Positions 1-8,983 are shown, numbered from the stretch's first letter. The stretch is DNA of 64,000 nucleotides from Rhodoferax sp. GW822-FHT02A01 (GCF_038784515.1 NZ_CP152376.1:2790001-2854000); one strand, 5' to 3'. The notes: generated from the letters alone by a model not told the origin. Translations and numbers: made by a program.

Positions 1-1239
1 GTTGGCACCCATCACCAGGATCACGTCGGCTTGTTCCACCGACTTGAAGGTCTGCGTGCCGGCCGAGGTGCCATAGGTCTGGCCCAGCCCGTAACCGGTG
101 GGCGAGTGGCACACGCGTGCGCAGGTGTCCACGTTGTTGTTGCCAAAGGCGGCGCGCACCAGTTTTTGCACCAGGTAGGTTTCTTCGTTGGTGCAGCGCG
201 AGGAGGTAATGCCGCCCACCGAGTCCTTGCCATGCTTGGCCTGGATGCGGCGGAACTCGCTGGCGGCGTAGCCAATGGCTTCTTCCCAGCTGACCTCTTT
301 CCACGGGTCGGTGATGGCCTTGCGGATCATGGGCTTGGTCATGCGATCTTTGTGGGTGGCATAGCCCCAGGCAAAGCGGCCCTTGATGCAGGCGTGGCCT
401 TCGTTGGCCTTGCCGTCTTTCCACGGCACCATGCGCACCACTTCGTTGCCCTTCATCTCGGCCTTGAAGCCGCAACCCACGCCGCAATAGGCGCAGGTGG
501 TGATCTTGCTGTGCTCGGGCTGGCCCAGCTGGATGATGGACTTCTCCTGCAGCGTAGCGGTGGGGCAGGCCTGCACGCAGGCGCCGCAGCTCACACATTC
601 GGACTCCATGAAAGGCTGGTCCTGCCCCGGCGACACGCGCGACTCAAACCCGCGGCCGCTGATGGTCAGCGCGAACGTGCCTTGCACTTCTTCGCAGGCA
701 CGCACGCAGCGGTTGCACACGATGCACTTGGAGGCGTCATAGGTGAAGTAGGGGTTGGACTCGTCCTTGGCACTGTCCAGGTGGTGGGCGCCACCGTTCT
801 GGGCACCCACGCCATAGCGCACTTCGCGCAGGCCGGTTACGCCAGCCATGGTCTGCAGTTCGCAGTCGCCGTTGGCCGAGCAGGTCAGGCAGTCCAGCGG
901 GTGGTCGGAGATGTAGAGCTCCATCACACCCTTGCGCAGCTCCTGCAGCTTGGGTGTCTGGGTGCGCACCTTCATGCCGGCTTCGGCCGGTGTGGTGCAG
1001 GACGCAGGAAAACCCCTGCGGCCTTCGATTTCCACCAAGCACAGGCGACAGGAGCCAAAGGGTTCCAGCGTGTCGGTGGCGCACAGTTTGGGCACCTGGA
1101 TGCCGGCGTCCACAGCGGCACGCATCAGCGAAGTGCCCGCAGGCACGGTGACGCGTTCGCCGTCAATTTCCAGCGTCACGTGCTGGGTGGACTCGCGGCG
1201 CGGCGTGCCGAAGTCGACAACGGTTTGGTGTTCAAGCAT
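1..1239 (-). CDS. fdsA: NAD-dependent formate dehydrogenase, alpha (molybdenum) subunit; 3' end cut off by the window edge
   Basis: The first 413 residues of the catalytic subunit that oxidises formate to CO2 at a molybdenum bis-guanine-dinucleotide centre and passes electrons to FdsB/FdsG and NAD+ in the cytoplasm. Visible in order: an N-terminal [2Fe-2S] domain (C53, C64, C67, C81), a NuoG-like His/Cys cluster (H113, C117, C120, C126), two ferredoxin-type [4Fe-4S] motifs (C172-C182, C215-C225), the molybdopterin-domain cluster (C249, C252, C256, C284), and the CARVCHSP motif whose C377 is the predicted Mo ligand (a Cys, not selenocysteine). ATG at 1239 follows AAGGA. It lies 23 bp downstream of fdsB. 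The usual accessory genes fdsC/fdsD would be beyond the left edge. Confidence 0.95.
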   Translation of the reverse strand, partial: MLEHQTVVDFGTPRRESTQHVTLEIDGERVTVPAGTSLMRAAVDAGIQVPKLCATDTLEPFGSCRLCLVEIEGRRGFPASCTTPAEAGMKVRTQTPKLQELRKGVMELYISDHPLDCLTCSANGDCELQTMAGVTGLREVRYGVGAQNGGAHHLDSAKDESNPYFTYDASKCIVCNRCVRACEEVQGTFALTISGRGFESRVSPGQDQPFMESECVSCGACVQACPTATLQEKSIIQLGQPEHSKITTCAYCGVGCGFKAEMKGNEVVRMVPWKDGKANEGHACIKGRFAWGYATHKDRMTKPMIRKAITDPWKEVSWEEAIGYAASEFRRIQAKHGKDSVGGITSSRCTNEETYLVQKLVRAAFGNNNVDTCARVCHSPTGYGLGQTYGTSAGTQTFKSVEQADVILVMGAN

Positions 1240-1262
1240 GGTCGATTCCTTGTGGATACGTT

Positions 1263-2819
1263 TCAGGCAGCCTTGGTCTGGGGCGCGGCCAGACCAAAAT
1301 CCTGCGGGTAGTGGTTGAGTGCGGACAGGACCGGGTTGGGCGTCATCGAGCCCATGGCGCAGAGCGAGCCGTTCTGCATGGTGTCGCACAGATCGCGCAG
1401 CAGCTTGACCTGCTGTGGCCGGTTCTGGTCACCCACCAGCCGGTCTATGACTTCCACGCCGCGGGTGGAGCCGATGCGGCACGGCGTGCACTTGCCGCAG
1501 GATTCCACTGCACAGAATTCCATGGCGTAGCGCGCCAGCTGTGCCATGTCGGCGCTGTCGTCATGGACCACGATGCCACCGTGGCCCACCGTGGCGCCAA
1601 CGGCGGCAAAGGCTTCGTAGTCCATCGGTACATCCCAGTGCTCGGGCGGCACGTAGGAGCCTAGCGGCCCGCCCACCTGCACGGCCTTGACCGGGCGGCC
1701 TGAAGCAGTGCCACCGCCGTAGTCAAAAATCAGTTCCCGCAGCGTGACGCCGAAGGCCTTCTCGATCAGCCCGCCGTGTTTCACGTTGCCGGTGAGTTGC
1801 ATGGGCAGCGTGCCGTGGGAGCGGCCCACGCCATAGTCTTTGTAGAACTTTGCACCTTTGGCCAGGATGAGGGGAACGGTGGCAAAAGTGATGACGTTGT
1901 TGATCACCGTGGGTTGGCCAAAGAGTCCGTGGAGCGCGGGAATGGGGGGCTTGGCCCGCACCACGCCGCGCTTGCCTTCGATGCTCTCCAGCATGGCGGT
2001 TTCTTCGCCGCATACATAGGCACCGGCGGCCTTGCGCACTTCCAGATGGAAGCGGTGGCCGGTGCCCAGGATGTTGTTGCTCAGGAAGCCGGCTGCTGTG
2101 GCAAGCGCCACCGCCTCGCGCATGGTGGCCACGGCGTGTGGGTATTCCGAGCGGATGTAGACATAGCCCTCGGTGGCGCCGACGGCGATGGCGGCAATGG
2201 TCATGCCCTCGATCAGCATGAAGGGGTCGCCCTCCATGGTCATGCGGTCGGAGTAGGTGCCCGAGTCCCCTTCATCGGCATTGCACACCACGTATTTTTG
2301 ATGGCTTGCGGCACCGGCCACCGTCTTCCATTTGATGCCTGCCGGAAAAGCCGCACCACCGCGGCCACGCAGGCCGGAGTCCAGCACCACCTGGATGATT
2401 TCTGCGTCCGGGCGTTGCAGTGCGTGGCGCAACCCTTCGTAGCCGCCCAGGCTCTGGTAGTCTTCCAGCGACAGGGGGCGGGTCACACCCATGCGCGCAA
2501 AGGTCAGGCGCTCCTGGTGCTTGAGGTAGGGGATTTCCTCCACCGGCCCCAGGCCCAAGGGGTGGGCGCCACCGTGGTGGAATGCGGCGTCGAACAGACT
2601 GGGCACGTCTTTGACCTGGACCGGGCCGTAACCGATGCGGCCCTGCGCGGTCTGCACTTCCACCAGCGGCTCCAGCCAGAACAGGCCGCGCGAACTGGTT
2701 CTCGCTATCTCAATCGCAATGCCCCGCGCTGCGGCCTGGGTCTGTATGGCTTGCGCCACTTCATCGGCGCCCAATGCCAGAGCAGCGGAGTCGCAGGGAA
2801 CACAGAGGGTGATGCTCAT
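1263..2819 (-). CDS. fdsB: NAD-dependent formate dehydrogenase, beta (NADH/FMN) subunit
   Basis: 518 residues. Diaphorase subunit that takes electrons from the FdsA iron-sulfur chain and reduces NAD+ through FMN. The N-terminal ~130 residues resemble the thioredoxin-like domain of NuoE/HoxF fusions. Next comes the NuoF-like core with the nucleotide/flavin signature RGRGGAAFPAG, the NADEGDSGTYSDR region, and a C-terminal [4Fe-4S] motif ESCGKCTPCRIG. The start codon overlaps the fdsG stop as ATGA (2816-2819), so the two are translationally coupled. Length and domain order match FdsB of other betaproteobacteria. Confidence 0.95.
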   Translation of the reverse strand: MSITLCVPCDSAALALGADEVAQAIQTQAAARGIAIEIARTSSRGLFWLEPLVEVQTAQGRIGYGPVQVKDVPSLFDAAFHHGGAHPLGLGPVEEIPYLKHQERLTFARMGVTRPLSLEDYQSLGGYEGLRHALQRPDAEIIQVVLDSGLRGRGGAAFPAGIKWKTVAGAASHQKYVVCNADEGDSGTYSDRMTMEGDPFMLIEGMTIAAIAVGATEGYVYIRSEYPHAVATMREAVALATAAGFLSNNILGTGHRFHLEVRKAAGAYVCGEETAMLESIEGKRGVVRAKPPIPALHGLFGQPTVINNVITFATVPLILAKGAKFYKDYGVGRSHGTLPMQLTGNVKHGGLIEKAFGVTLRELIFDYGGGTASGRPVKAVQVGGPLGSYVPPEHWDVPMDYEAFAAVGATVGHGGIVVHDDSADMAQLARYAMEFCAVESCGKCTPCRIGSTRGVEVIDRLVGDQNRPQQVKLLRDLCDTMQNGSLCAMGSMTPNPVLSALNHYPQDFGLAAPQTKAA

Positions 2820-3328
2820 GCTGCACTCCTTGCGGTGTCCAGCAGGCGGTCGAAGTCGTCGCAGCTGACGCGCGCATGCAGGCGGTCATTCACCACGATG
2901 GCCGGAGAGGTGGAGCACAGGCCCAGGCAGTACACGGGCTTGAGTGTGAAGGCCGCATCCGGCGTGGTGGCTCCGTGCAGCGCATCGTCCGCTGTCAGCG
3001 ACAGGCGCTGGCAGGCGTGGGACCATAAGGCGTCGGCCCCCATCGATTGGCAAGCTTCGGCGCGGCAGACCTGGACCACGTGGCGACCACCGGGCTCCGT
3101 CTGGAAGTGGTGGTAGTAGGTGAGCACGCCATGCACCTCGGCGCGCGAGAGCTTGAGCGCCTGTGCAATCGAGGCCACGCAGTCTGCGGGAATGTAGCCC
3201 ACCGTGTCCTGGATATCGTGCAGCAGGGGCAGTAGGGCGCCCGGCGTATCTTTTCTGGCTTCGATCAGGCGCTGGATCGTCTCGGCATGCGAGGCGCCAA
3301 CAGTGTCTTTGATCGCTCTTTCGGTCAT
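2816..3328 (-). CDS. fdsG: NAD-dependent formate dehydrogenase, gamma subunit (NuoE-like)
   Basis: 170 residues. [2Fe-2S] electron-transfer subunit of soluble formate dehydrogenase. The four cluster cysteines are C88 and C93 (CRAEAC) and C134 and C138 (CLGLC), spaced as in NuoE. I chose the ATG at 3328 because GGAG lies 5 bases upstream; an in-frame GTG at 3355 has no comparable ribosome-binding site. It is the first gene of fdsGBA. The ~140-bp region upstream, before the LysR gene stop, contains a candidate operator and an A+T-rich -10-like stretch. Confidence 0.94.
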   Translation of the reverse strand: MTERAIKDTVGASHAETIQRLIEARKDTPGALLPLLHDIQDTVGYIPADCVASIAQALKLSRAEVHGVLTYYHHFQTEPGGRHVVQVCRAEACQSMGADALWSHACQRLSLTADDALHGATTPDAAFTLKPVYCLGLCSTSPAIVVNDRLHARVSCDDFDRLLDTARSAA

Positions 3329-3438
3329 TTTGTCTCCTGCAGTTTGGCTGTCCACCGAGGGCGGGCAGCGCAGTGTCCAACAGACATGACCTGGCTGGCT
3401 AATTTATTCTGCACATGCCCCGATTACCCTGCGTGATG

Positions 3439-3456
3439 TATGCACCGCCGTGCATA
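3439..3456. promoter_or_regulatory. 7-bp inverted repeat upstream of fdsG, candidate LysR-type operator
   Basis: TATGCAC-CGCC-GTGCATA is a perfect dyad between the LysR stop and fdsG. An AATAAATT stretch near 3400-3408 on the minus strand could be the -10 of fdsG. If so, the dyad centre falls about 50-55 bases before the start site, close to the usual LysR recognition position. No T tract follows, so a terminator of the LysR gene is less likely. The assignment is inferred. Confidence 0.4.
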
Positions 3457-3468
3457 GCAAAAACAGGC

Positions 3469-4410
3469 CTAGGCGCGCAGCAAACCCGAGTTGCTTTTCA
3501 CATGGCTGGCCCATGCCGGGTCCGTGGCCAGGCGTAGTGCGGCGCTCAGGGTGTGGCTGGGTTGGTGCGAGTCGACGTAAATCAATCCAATCGGCGTGAC
3601 CACATCCGGTGCGTTCAGGGGCACGGCCTCCAGCGCGCCATGGCCGTTGAGCACACCGACCAATGCGCCAGGCAGCACGCTGCACACGTTGCCATCCAGC
3701 ACTGCCAAGCCCAGCGCAAGAATGGAGTTGGTTTCGATGACGGGTTCGACGCGTGCACCGGCCTGTCGGAAGGCATCGTCGACGATAGTGCGGTTGTGCA
3801 TTTCCGGAGTGAGCAGGCACAAAGCGTGGGAAGCGGCGTCCGCCCAGCGGCACGCCTGCGTGGTGATCTGCAGTCCGCTGGCAGATGCCTGGCTTGCGCG
3901 CCGGAGCAGAAAGTAGCGTTCGTCGTACTGCCAGAGCGTGGTCAGTGGCCCGGGCCTGATACGGTCGGTGTAGCCCAGTGCCAGATCGAGCGACAGGTTT
4001 TCCAGACCGGTTTCGATGTCCTGCGAACTCAGCGAACGCAAGGTCACCCGTATGCCCGGATGTTTCTTTTGCAGCATGCCGGAAAACCGCGCGGCAATCG
4101 GCATGACCGACGGCACGGCACCCAAGGTCAAGGCGCCAGCGGGCGCACTCTCGGCGCTCTTGAGGGACTGCTGCAGCAGCTCCTGCTCGTGCAGCATGCG
4201 CTGTGCGGTGAGAAAGATCTGTTCGCCTTCGGGCGTGAAGCTCTCGAAGGCGCGGCCGCGCTTCACGATGGCGGTGCCGAACTCTTTCTCCAGCGCGCGT
4301 ATGGCATTGGAGAGAGCGGGCTGAGTGACGTGGCAGGCCTCGGCGGCGCGGCCAAAGTGCTTGTGGTGGTGCAGGGCGACCAGATAGCGCAGGGATGTGA
4401 AAAGACTCAT
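3469..4410 (-). CDS. LysR-family transcriptional regulator, probable regulator of fdsGBA
   Basis: 313 residues with the LysR layout: N-terminal winged helix-turn-helix (residues 1-60, with FGRAAEACHVTQPALSNAIR as the recognition region), then a periplasmic-binding-protein-like effector domain. It lies directly upstream of fdsG on the same strand. In Cupriavidus necator a LysR regulator, FdsR, lies next to fdsGBACD and responds to formate; by position this gene could be its counterpart, but orientation differs and effector specificity cannot be read from sequence. Only 30 bp separate it from the upstream AcoR-like gene, and there is no strong ribosome-binding site before the ATG. Confidence 0.85.
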   Translation of the reverse strand: MSLFTSLRYLVALHHHKHFGRAAEACHVTQPALSNAIRALEKEFGTAIVKRGRAFESFTPEGEQIFLTAQRMLHEQELLQQSLKSAESAPAGALTLGAVPSVMPIAARFSGMLQKKHPGIRVTLRSLSSQDIETGLENLSLDLALGYTDRIRPGPLTTLWQYDERYFLLRRASQASASGLQITTQACRWADAASHALCLLTPEMHNRTIVDDAFRQAGARVEPVIETNSILALGLAVLDGNVCSVLPGALVGVLNGHGALEAVPLNAPDVVTPIGLIYVDSHQPSHTLSAALRLATDPAWASHVKSNSGLLRA

Positions 4411-4440
4411 AAGGTATTGGTGCGCAAGATCGCCGCAGTG

Positions 4441-6360
4441 TTACTGCGCCTGCATCTTGCGGTACAGGGTCTGGCGGCTGATGCCCAGCGTTCGCGCAGC
4501 CAGGGAGATGTTGCCGCGGCTGGCTTCCAGGGCCTGCTTTACCGCATAGCGCGACAGCTCCTGCAGGTTGTGAGGTTCGCGCACTTCGCTGACCTGGCTG
4601 GCGCGCGTCTGCGGCGCCAGCAGGTCTTCCACGATGTCATCGGGCAGGTGCTTGAACTCGATGCTGGACTCGTCGTCATCGAGCATGGCGCAGGCCGTGC
4701 GCAACACGCTGGCACACTGGCGCAGATTGCCCGGCCAGGCGTACTGGCTCATCTTGTCCAGCACCTGAGGCTGCAGATGGACCGCGCGCTGTGGATGCAG
4801 CCCGGCCAGCAGGCGCTCGGCCAGCGCCTGAAAGTCGGTGCGCTCGCGCAGCGCGGGCAGCTGCACCGTCAGGCCGTTGATGCGGTAGTACAGGTCGCTG
4901 CGAAAGGCGCCGCGGCTGGCGGCTTCGCGCAGGTTGCAGTGGGTGGCGCACACCAGCGCAAAGTCCACCGCAATCGATTTGCTGCCACCCAGTGGCACCA
5001 CGGATCTCTCCTGCAGCACCCGCAGCAGACGGGTCTGCATGGACAGGGGCATATCGCCGATTTCATCGAGGAACAGGGTGCCACCATTGGCCTCGCGCAG
5101 CTTGCCCAGACTGCCTTCCTTGCGCGCGCCGGTGAAGGCGCCCGGCGCATAGCCAAACAGTTCGGCTTCGATCAGGTTCTCGGGGATGGCGGCGCAGTTG
5201 ATGGCCACAAACGGGCCGCTGGCGCGCTTGCTGGAGTCGTGCATGGCGCGCGCAAAGTATTCCTTGCCTACGCCAGACTCGCCCTGTATCAGCACCGGGA
5301 TGGGCTTGTCCAGCACGCGCCGCGCCTTGTCGGCAGCGCCGCGCCATTGCAGGTCGCCGGTGTCCAGTGCAGTCAGGGCGTCTTTGGCCACTGCAGGGGC
5401 AGCGCTTGCGGGTACCAGAATCTGCGGTGGCAGGGCGGCGGCATCGGCCTGCATCTGGACAAAGAGCGTAGTGCCGTCATGCAGATGCACTTGCAAGGCC
5501 TGAGCTGGCCTTTGGCGGTGCCGCGTCAGCAGGTCCGATAGGCGCACGTCCAACACACTGCCGAGTTGCGTGGCACCTATGGCTTTGGCGTTCATGCGCA
5601 ACAGCGACAGCGCCTGCCGGTTGGCGCCGATGATCCAGCCGTCGTCCGACAAGGTGGCAATGCCTTCGGCCACGGTGCCTATGCCTTCGGCGCGCGCATG
5701 CATGTGGATGCGCAGATGCCGCTTGGAAGTGGCAATCATGAGCCGGTTCTCGATCATGCGAGCAGCGGTGCTCACCAAGCCCAGTGTCATGGGGTGGCCG
5801 CTGTGTTGTTCGCCCGAGATGTCCAGGATGCCAATGACATTGCCACAGGAAGACATGATGGGTGCGGCCGCGCAGGTCAGAAAGCCGTTGCGCTCCAGAA
5901 AGTGTTCGGCGCCGTGGATTTCCACCGGGCTCTCTTCGGCAATGGCGGTTCCTATCGCGTTGGTTCCGCGGTGCTCTTCGCGCCAGGAAGCGCCGGCCGT
6001 GAGCGATACACGCTCAGCCTTGGACAGGAAGAAGGGATCGCCCAGGGTGTGCATCAGGGTGCCACGGCTGTCGGCCAGTATCACCACATTCTGGATATGG
6101 CGCACCTGCTCGAACAGGTACTCCATCACCGGTCGGGAGTGGGCCAGCAATTCGTGGTTGCGTGCCAGCGACTGGCGCAGTTCGCTGTCAGCGGCGTGGT
6201 CGGTGGCGGTGAGCCGCCCCATGGGCAACAGGCCCGCAGCCAGGCTGCGTTGCCAGGAGTGCCACAGGCGTTCATTCACCGTGCCGGGCAAGGGCGTGCC
6301 ATGTTCAATGAGGTGTTGCCGCGCCTGACGCAGCACCGGTGTCGGTGTTGAATGTTTCAT
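4441..6360 (-). CDS. acoR: Sigma-54-dependent activator, AcoR-like
   Basis: 639 residues. Domain order: an N-terminal GAF-type sensory region (about residues 60-230), a PAS-like linker, an AAA+ domain with Walker A GESGVGKE (near residue 360), the sigma-54 contact loop GAFTGA (near 407), Walker B GGTLFLDEIGD, and a C-terminal Fis-type helix-turn-helix (ISLAARTLGISRQTLYRKM, about 615-636). ATG 6360 was chosen because GAGGAG lies 6 bases upstream. It is divergent from an acetaldehyde dehydrogenase gene, the usual arrangement for AcoR-type activators sensing acetoin, ethanol or acetaldehyde. A -24/-12-like promoter and dyads lie between the two genes. Confidence 0.9.
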   Translation of the reverse strand: MKHSTPTPVLRQARQHLIEHGTPLPGTVNERLWHSWQRSLAAGLLPMGRLTATDHAADSELRQSLARNHELLAHSRPVMEYLFEQVRHIQNVVILADSRGTLMHTLGDPFFLSKAERVSLTAGASWREEHRGTNAIGTAIAEESPVEIHGAEHFLERNGFLTCAAAPIMSSCGNVIGILDISGEQHSGHPMTLGLVSTAARMIENRLMIATSKRHLRIHMHARAEGIGTVAEGIATLSDDGWIIGANRQALSLLRMNAKAIGATQLGSVLDVRLSDLLTRHRQRPAQALQVHLHDGTTLFVQMQADAAALPPQILVPASAAPAVAKDALTALDTGDLQWRGAADKARRVLDKPIPVLIQGESGVGKEYFARAMHDSSKRASGPFVAINCAAIPENLIEAELFGYAPGAFTGARKEGSLGKLREANGGTLFLDEIGDMPLSMQTRLLRVLQERSVVPLGGSKSIAVDFALVCATHCNLREAASRGAFRSDLYYRINGLTVQLPALRERTDFQALAERLLAGLHPQRAVHLQPQVLDKMSQYAWPGNLRQCASVLRTACAMLDDDESSIEFKHLPDDIVEDLLAPQTRASQVSEVREPHNLQELSRYAVKQALEASRGNISLAARTLGISRQTLYRKMQAQ

Positions 6361-6459
6361 GCTGTCTCCTCGGCCGGGCTGCGATGTCCCGGCTCTTGCG
6401 TGCGGCCAGTGTAGGAGAGCCGGGGTGCATCCCTCGCCGCTTGCTTCGCATTGTCCGTT

Positions 6460-6498
6460 CAACTGTCACGTTTCTGGACAGTTGTCCGAAGGCGGACA
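6460..6498. promoter_or_regulatory. Two adjacent TGTC/GACA dyads, candidate enhancer for the AcoR-like activator
   Basis: A perfect 8-bp inverted repeat, CAACTGTC-N9-GACAGTTG (6460-6484), overlaps a second dyad, TGTCC-N6-GGACA (6483-6498). A further TGTCC lies at 6452-6456. They are about 90-130 bases upstream of the -24/-12-like element at 6587, a normal distance for a sigma-54 enhancer. Binding by the neighbouring activator is inferred. Confidence 0.5.
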
Positions 6499-6517
6499 GC
6501 TGCATGTTGCATTTGTG

Positions 6518-6539
6518 CCTATGCATGTGCACGCATAGG
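6518..6539. repeat. Inverted repeat CCTATGC-N8-GCATAGG in the acoR/aldehyde dehydrogenase intergenic region
   Basis: Perfect 7-bp arms, located between the TGTC/GACA dyads and the putative sigma-54 promoter. It could be a second regulator site, or it could help bend the DNA. No regulator can be assigned. Confidence 0.35.
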
Positions 6540-6586
6540 TGGCAATAAGCCCAATGAAATCAACGCTGTAGGTTTTGCGGCGCAGA

Positions 6587-6602
6587 TGGCACAGGTCTTG
6601 AT
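6587..6602 (+). promoter_or_regulatory. Sigma-54 (-24/-12) type promoter for the aldehyde dehydrogenase gene
   Basis: TGGCAC-N5-TTGAT has the correct 10-base spacing between GG and the -12 dinucleotide, but GC at -12 is replaced by GA. It is 58 bases before the ATG and faces the divergent AcoR-like activator gene. The -12 mismatch lowers confidence. Confidence 0.5.
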
Positions 6603-6659
6603 AAGTAGATGCGCCCGCAAGGGAATCATTCCAACCAAACCATCCATTCAGGAGACAAC

Positions 6660-8180
6660 ATGATTTACGCATTGCCCGGTGCTGCCGGCGCCAAGGTAGC
6701 CTACAAGGACCACTACGACAACTTCATCGGCGGCAAGTTCGTGGCACCCGTCAAGGGCCAGTACTTTGATGTCATCACGCCGATTACCGGCAAGCCTTAC
6801 ACCAAGGCTGCACGCTCCACGGCGGAAGACATCGAACTGGCTTTGGACGCAGCCCACGCCGCGGCTGACCAATGGGGCAAGACCGATGCCGCCACGCGCG
6901 CCAACATCCTGCTCAAGATTGCAGATCGCATTGAAGCCAATCTGGAACTGCTGGCCTATGCCGAGACCGTGGACAACGGCAAGGCCATCCGCGAAACCCT
7001 GAATGCCGACATCCCGCTCACGGTGGACCACTTTCGTTACTTTGCCGGTTGTGTGCGTTCACAGGAAGGTGCGCTCTCCAACATCGACGAGAACACCGTG
7101 GCGTACCACATCCAGGAACCGCTGGGTGTGGTGGGCCAGATCATTCCCTGGAACTTCCCCATCCTGATGGCAGCCTGGAAGCTGGCCCCCGCACTGGGCG
7201 CGGGCAACTGCGTGGTGCTCAAGCCGGCAGAGTCCACACCCATCAGCATCCTGATCCTGGTGGACCTGATTGCCGACCTGCTGCCCCCAGGTGTATTGAA
7301 TATCGTCAACGGCTATGGCCGTGAAGCCGGTCTGCCCCTGGCCACCAGCAAGCGCATCGCCAAGATTGCGTTCACGGGTTCCACCACCACAGGCCGCGTG
7401 ATTGCACAGGCAGCCGCCAACAACCTGATCCCCGCCACGCTGGAACTGGGCGGCAAATCGCCCAACATCTTCTTTGCCGACATCATGGACAAGGACGATG
7501 GTTTCCTGGACAAGGCCGTGGAAGGTCTGGTGCTGTTTGCCTTCAACCAGGGCGAAGTCTGCACCTGCCCGTCGCGCGCCATCATCCAGGAAAGCATTTA
7601 CGACAAGTTCATGGAGCGCGTGCTCAAGCGCGTGGCGGCCATCAAGCACATCAACCCGCTGGACTCCGACAGCATGATGGGCGCGCAGGCTTCCAAGGAA
7701 CAGCTCACCAAGATCCTGTCCTATCTGGACCTGGGCAAGCAGGAAGGCGCCGAAGTGCTGGCCGGTGGTTCGCAAGCCCATCTGGGTGGTGAGCTCGAAG
7801 GCGGCTACTACGTGCAGCCCACGCTGTTCAAGGGCCACAACAAGATGCGCATCTTCCAGGAAGAAATCTTCGGACCGGTGCTGGCCGTGACCACCTTCAA
7901 GGACGAAGCCGAAGCCCTGGCCATTGCCAACGACACGCTGTACGGCCTGGGTGCCGGTGTGTGGAGCCGCAACGGCAACGTGGCCTACCGCATGGGCCGC
8001 GCCATCAAGGCTGGCCGCGTATGGACCAATTGCTACCACGCCTATCCTGCGCACGCTGCGTTTGGCGGCTACAAGGAATCCGGCATTGGCCGCGAGACCC
8101 ACAAGGTCATGCTCGACCACTATCAGCAGACCAAGAACCTCTTGGTTTCTTATAGCGAACAGAAGCTCGGGTTCTTCTAA
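6660..8180 (+). CDS. acoD: NAD-dependent acetaldehyde dehydrogenase (AcoD/ExaC type)
   Basis: 506 residues. Oxidises acetaldehyde (and related aldehydes) to the acid with NAD+ in ethanol or acetoin catabolism. Family landmarks: IIPWNFP, the coenzyme region [10 protein letters not shown], catalytic base E262 in LELGGKSPN, catalytic nucleophile C301 in GEVCTCPSR, and [10 protein letters not shown] 6660 is preceded by GGAGACAAC. The divergent AcoR-like activator, a -24/-12-like promoter, and the downstream DUF779 gene (a frequent partner of this aldehyde dehydrogenase group) all support the assignment. Confidence 0.93.
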   Translation: MIYALPGAAGAKVAYKDHYDNFIGGKFVAPVKGQYFDVITPITGKPYTKAARSTAEDIELALDAAHAAADQWGKTDAATRANILLKIADRIEANLELLAYAETVDNGKAIRETLNADIPLTVDHFRYFAGCVRSQEGALSNIDENTVAYHIQEPLGVVGQIIPWNFPILMAAWKLAPALGAGNCVVLKPAESTPISILILVDLIADLLPPGVLNIVNGYGREAGLPLATSKRIAKIAFTGSTTTGRVIAQAAANNLIPATLELGGKSPNIFFADIMDKDDGFLDKAVEGLVLFAFNQGEVCTCPSRAIIQESIYDKFMERVLKRVAAIKHINPLDSDSMMGAQASKEQLTKILSYLDLGKQEGAEVLAGGSQAHLGGELEGGYYVQPTLFKGHNKMRIFQEEIFGPVLAVTTFKDEAEALAIANDTLYGLGAGVWSRNGNVAYRMGRAIKAGRVWTNCYHAYPAHAAFGGYKESGIGRETHKVMLDHYQQTKNLLVSYSEQKLGFF

Positions 8181-8256
8181 GCTCCCCCTGAGCCGCGCCT
8201 GCGGCGCGTCTTCCCCCTGAGGGGGACAACGCTGCGGCCCGGCAAAGCCGGTTCCG
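8181..8256. repeat. Dispersed palindromic repeat, three consecutive small hairpins
   Basis: It starts at the base after the aldehyde dehydrogenase stop codon and holds three inverted repeats: CGCGCC-TGC-GGCGCG, TCCCCC-TGA-GGGGGA and CCGG-CAAAG-CCGG. The same arrangement of sequence blocks, reverse-complemented, occurs inside narG at 19151-19215, so this is a family and not a unique terminator. Intergenic repeats of this appearance are common in Comamonadaceae. The ~165 bases between it and the DUF779 gene contain nothing I recognise. Confidence 0.7.
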
Positions 8257-8423
8257 TCGCGTTCTGGATGTGGACACGCAGGGCGGTGCCGGTTTGCCAA
8301 AGACTCGGCGCAGCAGCCGGGCAGGGCGGCCGCCGATTTCTGGTACTCCAGCATGAGGTGGCCGCCCACGCAGTCCATGAAGCTGCGCGCGCCAACAACG
8401 CTACATGCAAACCGGAGACAAAC

Positions 8424-8825
8424 ATGGTTGAAAAAGTCGTAGCCACTCCCGCCGCCCTGGAACTGGTGGCGTTCCTGAAGACCAAGCACGGCCCCGATCT
8501 GATGTTTCACCAGTCCGGCGGTTGTTGCGACAACAGCGCGGCCAACTGCTACCTGCCTGGCGAGATCAGCATGGGCGCGGGGGACGTGTACCTGGGTGAT
8601 GTGGGTGGTTGTCCGTTCTACATCGGACTGGCCCAGTACGAATATTGGAAGCACACGCAGCTCATCATCGATGTGATCGAGGGCACTGGCGGAACCTTTT
8701 CGCTGGAAGGGCCCGAAGGCAAGGCCTTTCATACCCGCTCGCGCGTGTTCACGGCGGAAGAACTCGCCGAGCTCGAAGGCCAGCAGCTCAGGACCGGGCT
8801 GGATGTGCCGGTCCATTCACGCTGA
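8424..8825 (+). CDS. DUF779 family protein
   Basis: 133 residues. Members of DUF779 are found almost exclusively beside acetaldehyde dehydrogenase genes; the biochemical role is not established. The typical cysteine-bearing motif GGCCDNSAANCY (near residue 33) and DVYLGDVGGCPFYI are present, suggesting a metal- or redox-active site. ATG 8424 follows CCGGAGACAAAC. A 243-bp gap containing a palindromic repeat separates it from the dehydrogenase, so it may be transcribed by read-through or from its own promoter. Confidence 0.88.
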   Translation: MVEKVVATPAALELVAFLKTKHGPDLMFHQSGGCCDNSAANCYLPGEISMGAGDVYLGDVGGCPFYIGLAQYEYWKHTQLIIDVIEGTGGTFSLEGPEGKAFHTRSRVFTAEELAELEGQQLRTGLDVPVHSR

Positions 8826-8888
8826 AGTGATCTGGAAAGTCACCGTGGCGAGGGTTTTTACTGATTCTCCAGAGTGGGTCGCACAGTA

Positions 8889-8983
8889 GGATTGCGCTAT
8901 CCAAAAGTGCCTATCTGCCCCTGTTCTTGAACAGGTTAAAGAGAGGGCACTCTTTTTAAACCCGGATTGGATAGCGCTATCCA
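8889..8983. promoter_or_regulatory. Pair of LacI-type operators flanking a third dyad, upstream of the sugar-binding protein
   Basis: A perfect 16-bp palindrome TGGATAGCGCTATCCA (8968-8983) with the central CG typical of LacI/GalR-family operators is matched by a near copy, GGATTGCGCTATCC (8889-8902), 80 bases upstream centre to centre. Between them is CCTGTTC-TT-GAACAGG (8920-8935), another perfect dyad. The two-site layout suggests repression by looping. No LacI-family gene lies in the window. Confidence 0.6.

Noticed and set aside
31..1311. Plus-strand open frame opposite fdsA
   Set aside because: Antisense shadow; the minus-strand translation has all the formate dehydrogenase cysteine motifs.
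8257..8423. Degenerate gene fragment between the aldehyde dehydrogenase gene and the DUF779 gene (minus-strand reading MDCVGGHLMLEYQKS)
   Set aside because: The reading is short, lacks a start signal and matches no family I know. The DUF779 gene also has a better start inside the longer frame.
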